Part shown: in pieces, positions 52,784 to 61,909 of the stretch
Position numbering within the stretch: position 1 is the stretch's first letter
Layout of the letters: each line of letters starts with the position of its first letter
Origin: Minwuia thermotolerans
Lineage (GTDB): Bacteria > Pseudomonadota > Alphaproteobacteria > Minwuiales > Minwuiaceae
DNA length: 64,000 bases
Assembly: GCF_002924445.1 (NCBI RefSeq)
Contig: NZ_PIGG01000026.1
Span: 124,001 to 188,000 of the forward strand
Direction of reading: 5' to 3'
Program-made: the position numbers and the translations under genes
The notes under the pieces: generated by a model
Seen by the model: the letters and a program-made list of their open reading frames with translations, nothing else
Databases searched by the model: none
What the model was told of the DNA's origin: nothing

Positions 52784-53179
52784 TCAGCCTTCCTCGCGGA
52801 GTTCCTGGACCGCATTGTTGATGCGCTGCTGCAGCGCCGGATCGGACGACGCCAGGTTGGCGATACGGCTGTACTCCTCGACGGAAATGCCCTCTCCCTC
52901 GACGGCGGAGAGCATTTCGCTGTTGGCTTCCTTGCGCATCGCCTGCTGCTGTTCCGCGCTTTCCGCGGTGGCAAGCCTCTGCTGCCATTCGTCGGAGATC
53001 TCCTGGATCCGGACGATCGCCGCGGCGAAAGCGTCGACCTTCCCGGCGCTGACCTCAGCGGATTCGCCACCCTGAGTCTGCTGTGCCTGTGCGGCGCTTT
53101 GGGGGGCGAGAGCCGGCGCGGTCGCTGCGGCCGCGGAGATGGCGATGGCGGCGGCGGCGAGGGTCAGAAATTTCGGCAT
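52784..53179 (-). CDS. exported DUF4168 domain protein
   Basis: A 131-residue protein with a signal peptide (MPKFLTLAAAAIAISAAAAT, cleavage near 30-34) and a helical domain (KVDAFAAAIVRIQEISDEWQ to the C-terminus SDPALQQRINNAVQ) typical of DUF4168. The function of the family is unknown. AGGAGA precedes the ATG at 53179. It is divergent from an ECF sigma factor gene about 200 bp away and may belong to its regulon. Confidence 0.82.
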   Translation of the reverse strand: MPKFLTLAAAAIAISAAAATAPALAPQSAAQAQQTQGGESAEVSAGKVDAFAAAIVRIQEISDEWQQRLATAESAEQQQAMRKEANSEMLSAVEGEGISVEEYSRIANLASSDPALQQRINNAVQELREEG

Positions 53180-53385
53180 TTGCTTGATTCTCCTGTTTGT
53201 TGTGCGGGCCGCTCGTTCATTTCCGGAACGCGGGCTCCGTCCCAAGGACAGGGCGTCCCGGCTCCGGGTTCCATCGGTCCGCCGGAATTTTTCGGGTTGC
53301 GGACGTCTGGATGGAACTTCCCGTCCGCGTGTCCTGTCCTTATCTGCAGGAGCGAATCTTTCGGATCGCAGGAAGGGCAGAGCCG

Positions 53386-53898
53386 TTGACCGAAATGCGA
53401 TGGCTGATATCGCGAGAGATCCCTCACTTGCGCCGGTACGCCTTCGCATTGCTGGGCGACCGGAGCCGGGCCGACGATCTGGTGCAGGACACGCTGGAGC
53501 GGGCATTGCGCAAGAGCAGTCTCTGGAGCGGGCGCGGCACCTTGCGGAGCTGGCTGTTCCGGTTGCTCTACCGGCGTTTCCTGAATGACCGGAAGACGTT
53601 CCACGAGCGCCGGATGGTGCCGTCCGATGAGATCGGCGCCTACGAAAGCCCCGTTTCGGGAGGCCAGGAGGGACGCGTTGCATTGGCTGAGGCGTTGTCG
53701 GGCCTGAGCCTGCTGCCGCGGGAGCAGCGCGCGGCCATCCTGCTCGTTTCGCTCGAGGATTTCAGCTACGATGAGGCGGCACGCATCCTCGGAGTGCCGA
53801 TCGGCACCTTGCGGTCACGCCTGTCCCGCGGGCGGGAAGCGCTTCGGATCTCGATGGAATCGGGGCCGGCCGGCCGAAAACTGAGGCGGGTGAAATGA
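53386..53898 (+). CDS. ECF-type RNA polymerase sigma factor
   Basis: A 170-residue extracytoplasmic-function sigma factor. Region 2 spans IPHLRRYAFALLGDRSRADDLVQDTLERAL and region 4 spans LLPREQRAAILLVSLEDFSYDEAARILGVPIGTLRSRLSRGREAL. The TTG at 53386 has GGAAGGG upstream; an ATG three codons later (53395) is the alternative. It overlaps the downstream anti-sigma-like gene by 4 nt, the usual arrangement for an ECF pair. Confidence 0.9.
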   Translation: MTEMRWLISREIPHLRRYAFALLGDRSRADDLVQDTLERALRKSSLWSGRGTLRSWLFRLLYRRFLNDRKTFHERRMVPSDEIGAYESPVSGGQEGRVALAEALSGLSLLPREQRAAILLVSLEDFSYDEAARILGVPIGTLRSRLSRGREALRISMESGPAGRKLRRVK

Positions 53899-54857
53899 CA
53901 GACGATACCTGCTCCATCGGCGAACTCGATCTGCTGGCCTATGCGGACGGCAGGCTTTCGCGGGATCCCGAACGCCGCGCCGCCGTGGAACGATATCTCA
54001 GCGACAGGCCCCATCTGGCAGAACGGGTCGCCGCCTTCGCGCAGCAGGACAGCGCGATCCGGACCGCGTTCGATCCGGTTCTCGGAGAGCCCGTGCCGGA
54101 ACGGTTGCGGGCGGTTGTCGAACGGCCGGCGCGCCGGCCGTCTCCCGTTCGCACGGGATTGCTGGCGGCCTCGCTGCTGCTTGCGGCACTGCTTGGCGGC
54201 GCCGCCGGCGGATGGATGCTGGCGCAGGACGGCTCGGATGGAACCGCGCGCGCAGCGTTCGTTGACAGTGTCTCCGAACATGCGGGGGACGCCGGCCTTG
54301 CCCTCTCCGGCGGCGCAGTGATCTCCGCCGCCGGCGGCGACGAGCCCATCGACTGGCTATCCCAGCAGATCTCGATCGGCGTGACCGTACCCGATCTCGC
54401 CCCGTTGGGGTTCCGTCTGGTGGAAAAGACGCTGGTGGATGACCGGGACCGCCCCATGGTCCGTCTGGTCTTTGCCGACGCCGATGAGCGTCATCTGACC
54501 GTCTTCCTGCGTCCGCGGTGGCGTGAGGACGCTCAGGATGTTCATACCATCAGCAGCGAAGGCATGACCATCAGCCACTGGGCCCAGGGGCCGGTCGTCT
54601 ATGGCGTCACGGCGGCCGGTTCGGGCGCCGACAGCGTTGTGGCCAGGGTTACGGACCGGTTGCGTCGGGCCTTCGGCAGCGATGAGAGGACCGCGCCGGT
54701 GGTGGACCCTGCGCCGCTCCAGCCGCCGGCCGAACAGCTCAAGGTCCAGAATGACCTCGACGGCGCCCGTCCCCTTTCCTTCGGCAAGGACGGCGGCGGC
54801 AAACTGCGCGAGACATCCCCCGTGATCCGGCCGGAGCCTGCCATTTCGGTCAACTGA
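53895..54857 (+). CDS. anti-sigma factor-like transmembrane protein
   Basis: A 320-residue single-pass membrane protein. Residues 1-75 form a cytoplasmic helical domain of the anti-sigma type (ELDLLAYADGRLSRDPERRA, then ERYLSDRPHLAERVAAFAQQD), followed by one transmembrane helix (about 90-110, TGLLAASLLLAALLGGAAGG) and a periplasmic domain. It lacks a clear zinc-binding HxxxCxxC. It probably holds the sigma factor encoded just upstream, with which it overlaps by 4 nt. The Pro-rich end is probably disordered. Confidence 0.82.
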   Translation: MTDDTCSIGELDLLAYADGRLSRDPERRAAVERYLSDRPHLAERVAAFAQQDSAIRTAFDPVLGEPVPERLRAVVERPARRPSPVRTGLLAASLLLAALLGGAAGGWMLAQDGSDGTARAAFVDSVSEHAGDAGLALSGGAVISAAGGDEPIDWLSQQISIGVTVPDLAPLGFRLVEKTLVDDRDRPMVRLVFADADERHLTVFLRPRWREDAQDVHTISSEGMTISHWAQGPVVYGVTAAGSGADSVVARVTDRLRRAFGSDERTAPVVDPAPLQPPAEQLKVQNDLDGARPLSFGKDGGGKLRETSPVIRPEPAISVN

Positions 54858-54992
54858 AGCCGCTGTCTCGGTCGAGCCGTCCGCGGGCAGGCGGTCCGCC
54901 GCCGTACGGATCGCCGAGCAGGTTGACCGCGCGTGCCGGTCAGCCTACAGGAACGGCCCGACCCGAACTCTTTCCAGACGGACATTCAGACC

Positions 54993-55997
54993 ATGGCGAC
55001 CGGCCGAATCTTTTCCGGCGTGCAACCGACCGGCAACCTTCATCTCGGCAACTATCTGGGCGCGATACGCAATTTCGTGGCGCTCCAGCACGACTACGAA
55101 TGCATCTACTGCGTCGTCGACATGCACGCCATCACCGTCTGGCAGGACCCTGCCGAACTGAAGACCGCGACCCGGGAGGTCGCCGCGGCCTATCTGGCCG
55201 CCGGGATCGAGCCGAAGACGTCGATCATCTTCAACCAGTCGCAGGTTTCGGCCCATGCCGAGCTGGCCTGGATCTTCAACTGCGTCGCCCGCATGGGCTG
55301 GCTGAACCGCATGACCCAGTTCAAGGAAAAGGCGGGGAAGCACCGCGAGAACGCGTCGGTCGGCCTGTTCGTCTATCCCAACCTGATGGCCGCCGACATC
55401 CTGGCCTACAAGGCGACGCACGTGCCCGTCGGCGACGACCAGCGCCAGCATCTCGAGCTTTGCCGCGATATCGCGATCAAGTTCAACTTCGATTACAAGA
55501 CCGAGTGTTTCCCCGTCACGGAGCCGCTGATCATGGGCGCGGCGACGCGGGTGATGAGCCTGCGCGACGGCACCTCCAAGATGTCGAAGTCGGACCCGTC
55601 GGACAATTCGCGCATCAACATCACCGACGACGCCGACACCATCGCGAAGAAGATCCGCCGGGCCAAGACGGACCCGCATCCGCTGCCCGAGAGCGTCGAG
55701 GGCCTGGCCGAGCGCCCCGAGGCCCATAACCTCATGGGCATCTACGCCGCGCTGTCCGACCAGACCAGGGAGGACGTGGTGAGCGCCTTCGCCGGCGCCC
55801 AGTTCTCCGCGTTCAAGCAGCAGCTCGCGGATCTCGCCGTCGAGAAGCTGGCGCCGATCGCCGCCGAGATGCGCCGGCTGATGGACGCGCCCGACCACGT
55901 CGACGCCGTGCTGGCCGATGGCGCCGACCGCGCCGCAGCGCTGGCGGCCCCGATCCTGGCCGAGGTCAAGGACATCGTGGGCTTCTTGCGCCGGTGA
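54993..55997 (+). CDS. trpS: tryptophanyl-tRNA synthetase
   Basis: Charges tRNA-Trp. The 334-residue class I synthetase has the HIGH-type motif [10 protein letters not shown] (12-21), the [19 protein letters not shown] segment and the KMSKS loop [10 protein letters not shown]. The start ATG at 54993 places the first strand (GRIFSGVQ) at the N-terminus as in other TrpS proteins. The frame is open 20 codons further without homology. It is followed by a DUF2333 gene after 36 nt. Confidence 0.96.
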   Translation: MATGRIFSGVQPTGNLHLGNYLGAIRNFVALQHDYECIYCVVDMHAITVWQDPAELKTATREVAAAYLAAGIEPKTSIIFNQSQVSAHAELAWIFNCVARMGWLNRMTQFKEKAGKHRENASVGLFVYPNLMAADILAYKATHVPVGDDQRQHLELCRDIAIKFNFDYKTECFPVTEPLIMGAATRVMSLRDGTSKMSKSDPSDNSRINITDDADTIAKKIRRAKTDPHPLPESVEGLAERPEAHNLMGIYAALSDQTREDVVSAFAGAQFSAFKQQLADLAVEKLAPIAAEMRRLMDAPDHVDAVLADGADRAAALAAPILAEVKDIVGFLRR

Positions 55998-56033
55998 CGC
56001 GCCCCACCCATGTCAGCTGCATGGGAACGGAGA

Positions 56034-57053
56034 ATGTCTGAGAACATGAGCGAAATCGGGGCGGACAGCCGCGACCGCATCACTGGCGAGGACCGCCGCC
56101 GCCTGGGCAGCCGCTTTGGCGCCGGCAGGATCGTCCGGAAAAGCTGGAAGCCGCTGCTGATCGCCGTGGCGGTCTTCGCGGCGCTGTACTATCCGATCGG
56201 CATGGCGTTGATCCACGAGATCGACGACGATCTCGATTTCCGGGTCGAGCCCGCGGGGGTCGAGCAGGGGGCGAGCTACACGGTCGCCACCATGGCCGCT
56301 CTGCTGGACCGCGAAATCAACGAGCATCGCTGGACGCCCAACGATCCCTGGTTCACGCCGACGGCCGGACTGGACAACATGCCGAACTTCCAGCTCGGCA
56401 TCGTCGACGCGCTGAGCCGCTTCTCGGTCGAGCTGCTCGACCAGATCGGCCGCGTCAGGGGTTCGTCGGCGGCGGACGAGGACCTGCGCGCCGCCGCGGG
56501 TCACCTCAAGATCTCCGGCGACAAATGGACCTGGAACCCCGAGGTTTCCTGGCTGCCGACGACCCCGGCCGAAGACGAGTACATGGCCGCGGCCCGTCGT
56601 CTGCAGACCTACAACACCCGTCTCGCCGGCGGTGCGGCGGTGTTCGACCGCCGCGTCGACAACCTGCAGGCGACGATCGAGCGCATCGTCGCCGATCTTG
56701 GCTCCGCCAGCCAGGCCATCGACGATCACGTGCGCGACTTTGCCGGCGGCTGGTGGATCGACTATCAGGTCGACGACGAGTTCTACCGCAACAAGGGGAA
56801 GATGTACGCCTACTACCTCATCTTCCGCGACCTGGGCCGCGACTACGAGTCGGTGCTGACCGAGCGGAACCTGACCCTGCCGTGGAACGAGATGCTGACG
56901 GTGATGCGCACCCTGGCCGGGCTCGATCCGCTGATGGTCATGAACGGCTCGCCCGACGGTCTGATCTTTCCCAACCATCTTACCAGTCAGGGCTTCTATC
57001 TGCTTCGGGCCCGCACCAAGCTGAGGGAGATCAGCAACATTCTGTTGAAATGA
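56034..57053 (+). CDS. DUF2333 family membrane-anchored protein
   Basis: A 339-residue protein with one N-terminal transmembrane helix (about 36-56, KPLLIAVAVFAALYYPIGMA) and a large periplasmic region. WTPNDPWFTPTAGLDNMPNF and the C-terminal LTSQGFYLLRARTKLREISN are hallmarks of DUF2333, a proteobacterial family of unknown role. Three ATGs compete (56010, 56034, 56046); I chose the middle one because ACGGAGA is adjacent. It sits between trpS and a stress-protein gene. Confidence 0.8.
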   Translation: MSENMSEIGADSRDRITGEDRRRLGSRFGAGRIVRKSWKPLLIAVAVFAALYYPIGMALIHEIDDDLDFRVEPAGVEQGASYTVATMAALLDREINEHRWTPNDPWFTPTAGLDNMPNFQLGIVDALSRFSVELLDQIGRVRGSSAADEDLRAAAGHLKISGDKWTWNPEVSWLPTTPAEDEYMAAARRLQTYNTRLAGGAAVFDRRVDNLQATIERIVADLGSASQAIDDHVRDFAGGWWIDYQVDDEFYRNKGKMYAYYLIFRDLGRDYESVLTERNLTLPWNEMLTVMRTLAGLDPLMVMNGSPDGLIFPNHLTSQGFYLLRARTKLREISNILLK

Positions 57054-57107
57054 CGGGCGACGGCCCGGCAGACTGATCGAAGAGACAACGGCCGGCAAGG
57101 CGACAGC

Positions 57108-57596
57108 ATGAGCGGACCATCGGATGGGGGAAAGGCGCGCAACTTCCTCGTCGTCGTCGACGACACGCCGGAATGCCGGCTGGCGCTCCGCTTCGCCGCG
57201 CGGCGCGCCCGTTCGATGGAAGACGGTGGAGTCATGCTGCTTCGCGTCACCGAGCCGCCGGACTTCCAGCACTGGATGGGCGTCGGCGAACTGATGCGCG
57301 AGGAGGCGCGGGAGGAAGCCGAGGCGCTGCTCACCGACCTCGCCCACCAGGTGCAGCGCGATACGGGCATGACGCCCCAGTTCGTGATCCGCGAAGGCGA
57401 CCTGGTCGAGCAGGTTGCAGGCGTGATCGAGGAAGACCTGACCATCCGCATCCTGGTGCTGGGCGCCTCGCCGGAATCCGGCGGCCCGGGCCCGCTGGTC
57501 CGGTTCTTCGCCGGCGACCGCGCCGGGTCCATGCGCATCCCGGTCACCGTCGTGCCCGGGACGCTGACAACCGATCAGGTGGACATGCTGAGCTGA
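57108..57596 (+). CDS. universal stress protein (UspA family)
   Basis: A 162-residue cytoplasmic protein of the Usp fold. NFLVVVDDTPECRLALRFAA is the N-terminal strand-helix, VMLLRVTEP the second strand, and ILVLGASPESGGPGPLVRFF the nucleotide-binding region near the C-terminus, with a degenerate G-2x-G-9x-G pattern. ATP binding is plausible. It follows the DUF2333 gene by 54 nt. Confidence 0.85.
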   Translation: MSGPSDGGKARNFLVVVDDTPECRLALRFAARRARSMEDGGVMLLRVTEPPDFQHWMGVGELMREEAREEAEALLTDLAHQVQRDTGMTPQFVIREGDLVEQVAGVIEEDLTIRILVLGASPESGGPGPLVRFFAGDRAGSMRIPVTVVPGTLTTDQVDMLS

Positions 57597-57637
57597 TATC
57601 CGACCTGTAGCGAATCCGTGGCCGCATCAGGAGAAGC

Positions 57638-58228
57638 ATGAGCGAAACGGAGGCAGAAGACCGTGACGCGGCCGCCATCGCGGCCCTCAGACGCCGTCAG
57701 GACCGGTTCCTGACCGAAACCCTGCCCGGCGCGCTGGCGATGGTGAACCTGGAGGAGGCGGACGGCCCGGTACCGGTCGAGGTGGCGCCCGGAAGGGACA
57801 TCTTCGGGCGGACATGCGTGCTGCGCGTCGGCGGCCGCGACTGGCGTTTCTGGTTCGGGCTGAATGTGTTCCGGCTGTTCGCGATCCATTTCGTGCCGGT
57901 CGATCTGCAGAACCCGCTGTTCCGCGCCGCCTGCGAGCGCCACGAGGCCGAGGACTTCATCGACTGGCTGCGCCGGGACGTCTTCGCTTTCACCTTCGGC
58001 GGCGCGGAGAAGATCGGCTACGACGTGAACTGGGAAGTCATCGAGGTCGATGGCCGGCGGTTCGTCTCGGTCTGGGCCGTGGCGCTGTGCGAGACGGACT
58101 TCCTGGAGCGGCCGGAACTGAGGCTGTTCTGGGCGCAGGACCTGGCGATGATGACGGAGTCCTTCATCCGCAACGCCGTGCGGGCCGAGCTGACCTTCGA
58201 TCCGGCAGTGTCGCCCCGGCCGGTGTAA
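57638..58228 (+). CDS. unknown soluble protein
   Basis: A 196-residue acidic protein that I do not recognise. It begins MSETEAEDRDAAAIAALRRR and has alternating strands in the middle (CVLRVGGRDWRFWFGLNVFR) and an aromatic-rich part. No signal peptide or membrane helix is evident. It follows the stress-protein gene by 41 nt and is bounded on the right by a strong hairpin, so it likely closes a transcript. Confidence 0.65.
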   Translation: MSETEAEDRDAAAIAALRRRQDRFLTETLPGALAMVNLEEADGPVPVEVAPGRDIFGRTCVLRVGGRDWRFWFGLNVFRLFAIHFVPVDLQNPLFRAACERHEAEDFIDWLRRDVFAFTFGGAEKIGYDVNWEVIEVDGRRFVSVWAVALCETDFLERPELRLFWAQDLAMMTESFIRNAVRAELTFDPAVSPRPV

Positions 58229-58234
58229 ACGCGT

Positions 58235-58262
58235 GCGGGCCGCCGCCCGTGCGGCGGCCCGC
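58235..58262. terminator. strong hairpin terminator between convergent genes
   Basis: A perfect 11-bp stem (GCGGGCCGCCG / CGGCGGCCCGC) with the loop CCCGTG lies directly between the unknown gene and the convergent hemerythrin gene. CCCCGTTCC follows, without a long T-run. It probably ends both transcripts. Confidence 0.7.
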
Positions 58263-58272
58263 CCCGTTCCTC

Positions 58273-58728
58273 TCAGCCCGCCTGGCGGTAGCCTTCGCCG
58301 TTCTTCCGCGCCAGGTAGGCGCGGCTCATCGCCTGCAGCCTGTCGGAGGGGATGGCCTTTTCTGCCGCAGGGAACAGCTCGTTCTGTTCGTCGCGGATGT
58401 GGTGTTCCAGCGCGTCCCGAAGGTCCTTGGCGACATCCATCCATCGCTCGCCGATCGAGCTCATGGCGGAAAGCCGGTCCAGCAGCATGTCGGCCTCGCG
58501 GTGCTCCTTCAGATCGTCGTTGATCTCCGCATCCAGACCGGTCGCCTCGCGGGCCTCGGGGTAGAAGACCTCCTCCTCGAAGCTGGTGTGCAGCTCCAGC
58601 TCGTCCCGGACCTTGTCGAGGAGCTGGCGGCGGGTGTCATCCTGGCTCTGGCTGGTGGAGAGCATGTCGTCCAGGGCGCTGAGCACCCGGTCATGGTCGT
58701 CCTTCAGGATCTCGGTGATGAATTGCAT
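58273..58728 (-). CDS. hemerythrin-domain protein 1
   Basis: A 151-residue four-helix protein. Metal ligands are in ILKDDHDRV (H12), HTSFEEEVFYPEA (H and E), LKEHREADML and LEHHIRDEQNELFP. This is the HHE/hemerythrin pattern for a di-iron site that binds oxygen or senses iron or redox state. It is a close tandem paralogue of the gene at 58778-59233: same length, same spacing of ligands and long stretches of identity. Confidence 0.9.
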   Translation of the reverse strand: MQFITEILKDDHDRVLSALDDMLSTSQSQDDTRRQLLDKVRDELELHTSFEEEVFYPEAREATGLDAEINDDLKEHREADMLLDRLSAMSSIGERWMDVAKDLRDALEHHIRDEQNELFPAAEKAIPSDRLQAMSRAYLARKNGEGYRQAG

Positions 58729-58777
58729 GGGTCTCGCTCCGTTTGTCTTCGTTCGTGGCTGATCGAATGCGTGGTGA

Positions 58778-59233
58778 TCAACCGGCCTGCCTGACGCGGT
58801 CGTCCCCGCGGCGGGCGAGATAGGAACGGCCCATCTCCTGTAGCCTCTCTTCGGAAATGGCTTTCTCGGTAGCGGGAAAGAGTTCGCCCTGTTCGTCTTC
58901 GATGTGATGCTCCAGCGCATCCTTCAGGTTCCTGAGTTCCTTCATCCAGCGATCGCTTGTGACACTCATCGCCGAAAGCTTGTCCAGCATCTGGTCGGCT
59001 TCCTTGTGCTCTTTCAGGTCGTCCCGTATCTCCTCGTCCATCCCCGTCGCCTTGCGGGCTTCCGGATAGAAGACCTCCTCTTCGAAACTGGTGTGGAGCT
59101 CGAGATCCGTCTTGATCTTTTCGAACAACTCCTCGCGCGTCTTTTCAGAATTCTCGGTTGTTGCGAGAATATCGTCAATCACACCCTGGACACGCCTATG
59201 ATCCTCTTTCAGGATATCGATGATGCTGCGCAT
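58778..59233 (-). CDS. hemerythrin-domain protein 2
   Basis: A 151-residue protein with the same ligand layout as its neighbour (ILKEDHRRV, HTSFEEEVFYPEA, LKEHKEADQML, LEHHIEDEQGELFP). It opens MRSIIDILKEDHRRVQGVID. The two genes are separated by 49 nt, so they form a small operon born by duplication. The upstream DNA (59234-59353) is AT-richer than average and should hold the promoter. Confidence 0.9.
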   Translation of the reverse strand: MRSIIDILKEDHRRVQGVIDDILATTENSEKTREELFEKIKTDLELHTSFEEEVFYPEARKATGMDEEIRDDLKEHKEADQMLDKLSAMSVTSDRWMKELRNLKDALEHHIEDEQGELFPATEKAISEERLQEMGRSYLARRGDDRVRQAG

Positions 59234-59353
59234 GGTACTCTACTCCTCTTATGCTACTTGCACTGATCGGCCCGCACTGGCGCATTTCACGGCCTCGCCA
59301 CGCATGACCGAACGATCGACTTGGCTGGCGTTGCTGCGGCGTGCAAGTGCGAC

Positions 59354-61906
59354 CTAATCGGCTTTGACGAAGGCCAGTAGTTCGTCGGTCACCGATTGAC
59401 GCTCCTCGCCATAGCCTTCCCAGGGATCCGATTTCAGCCGTTTCAGCCGCGCGCCGATATTGTCCAGCGTGTAGCGGTTCGCCCGGTCGATGCGGGCGAG
59501 TTCCTCCCAGCCGACCGGCGTCGCCACGGGCGCGCCCGCACGGGCGCGGGGCGAATAGGGAGCGATGGCCGTGGCGCCACGCTCGTTGCGCAGCCAGTCG
59601 ATGAATATCCGGCCCTTGCGCTTCGCCTTGGAGGCCTGGGCCACGTAGCCGTCGGGATCGGCGGCGGCCATCCGGCGCGCCAGGCCGGCGGCGAAGGCCT
59701 TGACGTCGTCCCAGCCGCGGCGGCGCTGGATTGGTACGATGACGTGGATGCCCTTGCCGCCGGTGAGCATGGGGTATGATTTCAGCCCCACGCCTTCGAG
59801 AATGTCCTTCAGTTCCCGCGCAGCCGCTCGCACGTCCCGGAAATCCAGGCCCTCGTCCGGGTCGAGATCGAAGACGATCCGCTCCGGCCGGTCGATCCGG
59901 TCCTTGCGCGCGCCCCAGAGATGAAACTCCAGGACGGCGATCTGCGCCGCCGCCACCAGCCCCCTGGCGTCGGAAATGACCAGGTGCCGAGCGGTCTTGC
60001 CGCCGCTTTCCTCGATCTCCACCCATCCGATCTCGTCCGGGGTCGAAGCCGTGTGGTGCTGCTGGAAGAAGCACTCGTCGTCGCGTCCGTCCGGACAGCG
60101 CACGAAGGTCAGCGGACGGTCCGCGAGCCAGGTCAGTATCCGTTCGGCATTGCCGTGCAGGTATTCGGCCACCCGGCGCTTGGTCGCGCCCTGCTCGGGG
60201 AACAGCACCTTGTCGGGGCTGGTGATGCGGACGTTTTCCAGTTCCATCTCGTTCTCCCCGTCGCCGGGCTGCGGCGAGCCAGTGCGCACCTCGCGCGCCG
60301 CCTTGTCCTCGCGCAGGCCCTTGTAGCTGGGATGGCGCAGCAGCCCGTCGCCGGTCATCTCGGTATAGGCGACCTGGGCAACCAGCTTCGGCGTGACCCA
60401 GACCGCGCCGCGCCGGGCTTCCGAGGGCGGATCGGCGAGGGGGCAGGTCTTGCGCGACAGCCGGTCGAGCTTGCCGCCCAGTTCGTCGAAGTCCCGCGCG
60501 TCGTAGCCGGTGCCGACGCGCCCGCGATAGACCAGCTCGTCGCCGTCCCAGGCGCCAAGCAGCAGGGAGGAGAAGGGCCGGCCCCTCTTGTCGGACCTGC
60601 GGTAGCCGACGATGACGAACTCGTCGTCGCCGACGCATTTCGACTTCAGCCAGCCGCGCCCGCGGCCCGACTTGTAGGGCGCATCGGCCTTCTTCGACAC
60701 GATGCCTTCCATGCCCATGTCGCAGGCCTTCTCGATGGTCGCCTCGCCGGAGCCTTCGATATGGTCGCTGTAGCGCACGCGCTGGTCCTTCGCGGGGACG
60801 ACGTCCGCCAGTTTCGCCTTGCGGTCCGTCAGGGGCGACTTGCGAATGTCCTTTCCGTCCAGATGCAGAAGGTCGAAGACGTAGTAGCGCAGCGAAACAT
60901 CGCCCTTGCGCTGGCTCTGCTGAAGCCGGGAGAAGTTGCTGTGGCCGCGGTCGTCCAGCGCGACCAGCTCGCCGTCCATGACCGCGCTGTCGATCTTCAG
61001 TTTCTTCAGCGCCCCGGCGACATCCGGATAGCGATCCGTCCAGTCCTTGCCATTGCGGCTGATCAGGCGCACCTCGCCATCCTTGATCTTCGCCTGGATG
61101 CGATAGCCGTCATACTTGATCTCGTGCAGCCATTCCTCGCCTTCAGGCGGGTCGTCGACCAGGGTCGCCAGCTGCGGTTCGATGAATTCGAGGGCCATGC
61201 CGCCGTTCCCCGTTCCGGCGTTCTTCCCTTTGCTCTTGGCGCCGGATGAACCGCCGCCCTGTCCCGAAGAGGATTTCTTCGGCTTCGTCGCGGCCCGGCC
61301 GCCGGGGCTGTAGCGTTTCCCCTTCTTCAGATCCTGGCCTTCGTCGGCGATGGTCTTCATCTTCCGGCGCGACTTCACGCTGGTGGTCCAGCGCTCGCCG
61401 GGCTCGGTCTCCGGATCGGCGTGGTCGTCCTTCTCCTTGACCAGCAGCCAGTTCTCCTTGCCGCCGTCCTTTCCCCCTTTCATGCGGACCAGCGCCCAGC
61501 CGCCCTTCAGCCGGGCGCCCTTCAGGGTGAATTTCAGCTCGCCCTTCTCGAGGGCTTCGCGGGGGTCGTCCTTCGCCTCCCATTCGCCGCGATCCCACAG
61601 CATGACGGTGCCGGCGCCGTAGCCCTTCGGAATCACGCCCTCGAAGCCGCCATAGTCGACCGGATGGTCCTCGGTGCGGACGGCGAGGCGCTTGTCGGAC
61701 GGGTCGAGACTCGGCCCCTTCGGGATGGCCCAGCTCAGCAGCACGCCATCCAGCTCCAGGCGGAAGTCGTAGTGGTGGCGGCTGGCGTCGTGGGACTGGA
61801 TCACGTAGAGGCGCCCGTCGGTCTTGCTGACAGACCCCCGGGGTTCGGGGCTCTCGCGGAAGTCCCGCTTCGACTGGTAGGTTTTCAGATTGCGGGTGCT
61901 TGCCAT
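59354..61906 (-). CDS. ligD: multifunctional DNA ligase D of non-homologous end joining
   Basis: An 850-residue end-joining enzyme. Order: 3'-phosphoesterase domain (about 35-180, SHDASRHHYDFRLELDGVL), a basic Gly/Ser/Lys linker, ATP-dependent ligase with adenylated lysine K264 in EIKYDGYRIQ, an OB fold, and a polymerase/primase domain from about 555 (CPDGRDDECFFQQHHTAS; FDLDPDEGLDF metal site). This PE-LIG-POL order is as in Pseudomonas LigD. It starts 3 nt after the ku stop and works with Ku on double-strand breaks. Confidence 0.95.
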   Translation of the reverse strand: MASTRNLKTYQSKRDFRESPEPRGSVSKTDGRLYVIQSHDASRHHYDFRLELDGVLLSWAIPKGPSLDPSDKRLAVRTEDHPVDYGGFEGVIPKGYGAGTVMLWDRGEWEAKDDPREALEKGELKFTLKGARLKGGWALVRMKGGKDGGKENWLLVKEKDDHADPETEPGERWTTSVKSRRKMKTIADEGQDLKKGKRYSPGGRAATKPKKSSSGQGGGSSGAKSKGKNAGTGNGGMALEFIEPQLATLVDDPPEGEEWLHEIKYDGYRIQAKIKDGEVRLISRNGKDWTDRYPDVAGALKKLKIDSAVMDGELVALDDRGHSNFSRLQQSQRKGDVSLRYYVFDLLHLDGKDIRKSPLTDRKAKLADVVPAKDQRVRYSDHIEGSGEATIEKACDMGMEGIVSKKADAPYKSGRGRGWLKSKCVGDDEFVIVGYRRSDKRGRPFSSLLLGAWDGDELVYRGRVGTGYDARDFDELGGKLDRLSRKTCPLADPPSEARRGAVWVTPKLVAQVAYTEMTGDGLLRHPSYKGLREDKAAREVRTGSPQPGDGENEMELENVRITSPDKVLFPEQGATKRRVAEYLHGNAERILTWLADRPLTFVRCPDGRDDECFFQQHHTASTPDEIGWVEIEESGGKTARHLVISDARGLVAAAQIAVLEFHLWGARKDRIDRPERIVFDLDPDEGLDFRDVRAAARELKDILEGVGLKSYPMLTGGKGIHVIVPIQRRRGWDDVKAFAAGLARRMAAADPDGYVAQASKAKRKGRIFIDWLRNERGATAIAPYSPRARAGAPVATPVGWEELARIDRANRYTLDNIGARLKRLKSDPWEGYGEERQSVTDELLAFVKAD

Positions 61907-61909
61907 GGC

